Source: Verrucomicrobiota bacterium (GTDB taxonomy: Bacteria; Verrucomicrobiota; Verrucomicrobiia; Verrucomicrobiales; DEV007). From it: DNA of 16,385 bases. Both the position numbers and the translations under genes were made by a program. The stretch lies in the NCBI GenBank assembly GCA_013152075.1, contig JAADHD010000042.1:1-16385 (forward strand). Direction: 5' to 3'. The notes under the pieces were generated by a model. The model searched no databases and had not been told where the DNA came from. It was given only the letters and a program-made list of their open reading frames with translations. Below, one piece after another: positions 15,609 to 16,385 of the stretch (position 1 is the stretch's first letter; each line of letters begins with the position of its first letter).

Positions 15609-15849
15609 GGGCAAGACTGGATATTTCATACAGGCTGAAACTTGTAGAAGTTCCTGTTGTCGCCGTCGGTGGGAATCCCGCTATTTCTAAGATAGTGTAA
15701 ACCCCTTCGGCGTTTCATCTTAATAGTAGGTTTTAGATAGTGCCGTAAACATTGAATTCTTGCCGAAAGGCTGGAGTTTTGGTAGGTATGCGACGGTCAT
15801 TTGAAAGAAGTCAGCAGTTAATGGGACTCGGCGATAAGGGATTTTTTGT
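15609..15849. other. Intergenic region before the xanthine-dehydrogenase-like gene
   Basis: About 240 bases without a supported gene. I see a small dyad, AACTT-GTAG-AAGTT, near 15640-15653, and no convincing terminator for proS. A purine-rich AAGGGA lies shortly before the next ATG and could act as its ribosome-binding site. Confidence 0.35.
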
Positions 15850-16385
15850 ATGCAAAGCTGGTTTACTATAAATTTAAACGGGGAATCGTGGCGTCTTGAG
15901 GGGCAGGCGGTGGCAATGTCTTTGTTGACGGGCTTGAAACGGCGCGGTGAAATTGATGTTCTTGCGCAATCAGATGAAGACCAGGGTGGCGCATTGGTCG
16001 TTATCCTTGGCGGAGATCAGAGCAGGCGTCCGGTTTTTCGGGCGATAGATAGCGGACTCGCTCCGCTGGTGACTATGTCGGGTAGGAAGATTTGGACGGT
16101 TCGGGGGCTGAAAGAGGCCTTTCCGGATCATCCGTTGTGGGACATCACCAAACGATACCCGGCCCTAGAGCCTCATCCAGTGCGAATGGATAACTTGCTG
16201 GTCCTGTTGTTCGAATGGTGTGGTATGGCAGCAGCTCAAAAAAAATCACCAGTCTTTGGAGGCTTCATTTCACGCACTGCGGATTATGCAGGTCTGCAAG
16301 GGATGATCAGAGAGCTGGGAGAGGCGCAGTATGACCTGTCTGCACTGATCGAAGAGAAAGTGGAAGAGCTGGAGGAGGTGCAGTA
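15850..16385 (+). CDS. Xanthine dehydrogenase small-subunit-like protein lacking [2Fe-2S] cysteines (partial)
   Basis: 178 codons from ATG, open to the window end. The order of features follows the N-terminus of xanthine dehydrogenase small subunits (XdhA): FTINLNGESWRLEG (5-18), SLLTGLKRRG (24-33), GGALVVILGG (46-55), FRAIDSGLAPLVTMSGRKIW (63-82), TVRGL, then HPV (109-111). In the first [2Fe-2S] domain the family pattern CxxxxCxxC...SCL is replaced by Q40, Q45, A48 and G69. In the second, CGxC becomes CGMA (C124, A127) and no CRC motif is found. The remaining C-terminal stretch (160-178) is an acidic helix (LIEEKVEELEEVQ). It should therefore not bind clusters in the usual way. It could be a structural or regulatory partner in a molybdenum hydroxylase complex, or lead into an FAD domain beyond the window. 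The homology is my reading by eye. Confidence 0.62.
   Translation, partial: MQSWFTINLNGESWRLEGQAVAMSLLTGLKRRGEIDVLAQSDEDQGGALVVILGGDQSRRPVFRAIDSGLAPLVTMSGRKIWTVRGLKEAFPDHPLWDITKRYPALEPHPVRMDNLLVLLFEWCGMAAAQKKSPVFGGFISRTADYAGLQGMIRELGEAQYDLSALIEEKVEELEEVQ

Overview
The window looks like chromosomal DNA of a Verrucomicrobiota bacterium, probably of the Opitutia/Puniceicoccales type. This rests on overall protein character: an envelope cluster mixing an FGE-fold domain with signalling folds, a Pro/Ala-rich membrane protein carrying a KKETVRITL motif, and a stand-alone bifunctional-nuclease-domain protein. It was not tested by a search. No rRNA, tRNA, IS element, phage gene or CRISPR array was seen. 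Coding density is high and most genes are housekeeping or envelope functions. Nearly all start codons lack a clear Shine-Dalgarno sequence.

Layout. 192-1574 (+) is a long ROK-family kinase-like protein. It converges on a leftward pair: a bifunctional-nuclease-domain protein (1595-2065) and a gamma-carbonic-anhydrase-like hexapeptide protein (2164-2691). HU (2829-3116, +) converges on pabB (3166-4514, -). The HU terminator hairpin is also the end of the pabB reading frame, and pabB carries a one-base frameshift near 3280. From 4709 to 11521 everything runs rightward: a membrane-anchored TPR protein translationally coupled to a large receiver-like/kinase-like/TM/FGE-like fusion protein, a secreted protein of unknown function, a periplasmic N-acetylmuramoyl-L-alanine amidase, and the bifunctional NAD(P)HX repair enzyme. 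A strong bidirectional terminator (11568-11599) separates these from a leftward outer-membrane beta-barrel gene (11621-12226). Next is a 26-codon reading frame that duplicates the membrane anchor of the following gene, then that gene itself, a Pro/Ala-rich repeat protein (12627-13802, -). proS (14083-15608, +) reads divergently and has a one-base frameshift near 15430. The window ends inside a gene (15850-16385, +) resembling the small subunit of xanthine dehydrogenase but lacking nearly all its iron-sulfur cysteines.

Most unusual points: (1) the xanthine-dehydrogenase-like N-terminus in which seven of eight cluster cysteines appear lost; (2) the 737-residue protein in which three normally active folds each lack their key residues; (3) the micro-ORF copying the transmembrane anchor of its neighbour, in the same frame just past its stop; (4) two independent single-base losses in G/C runs, in pabB and proS, which suggest sequence or assembly errors more than true gene death.
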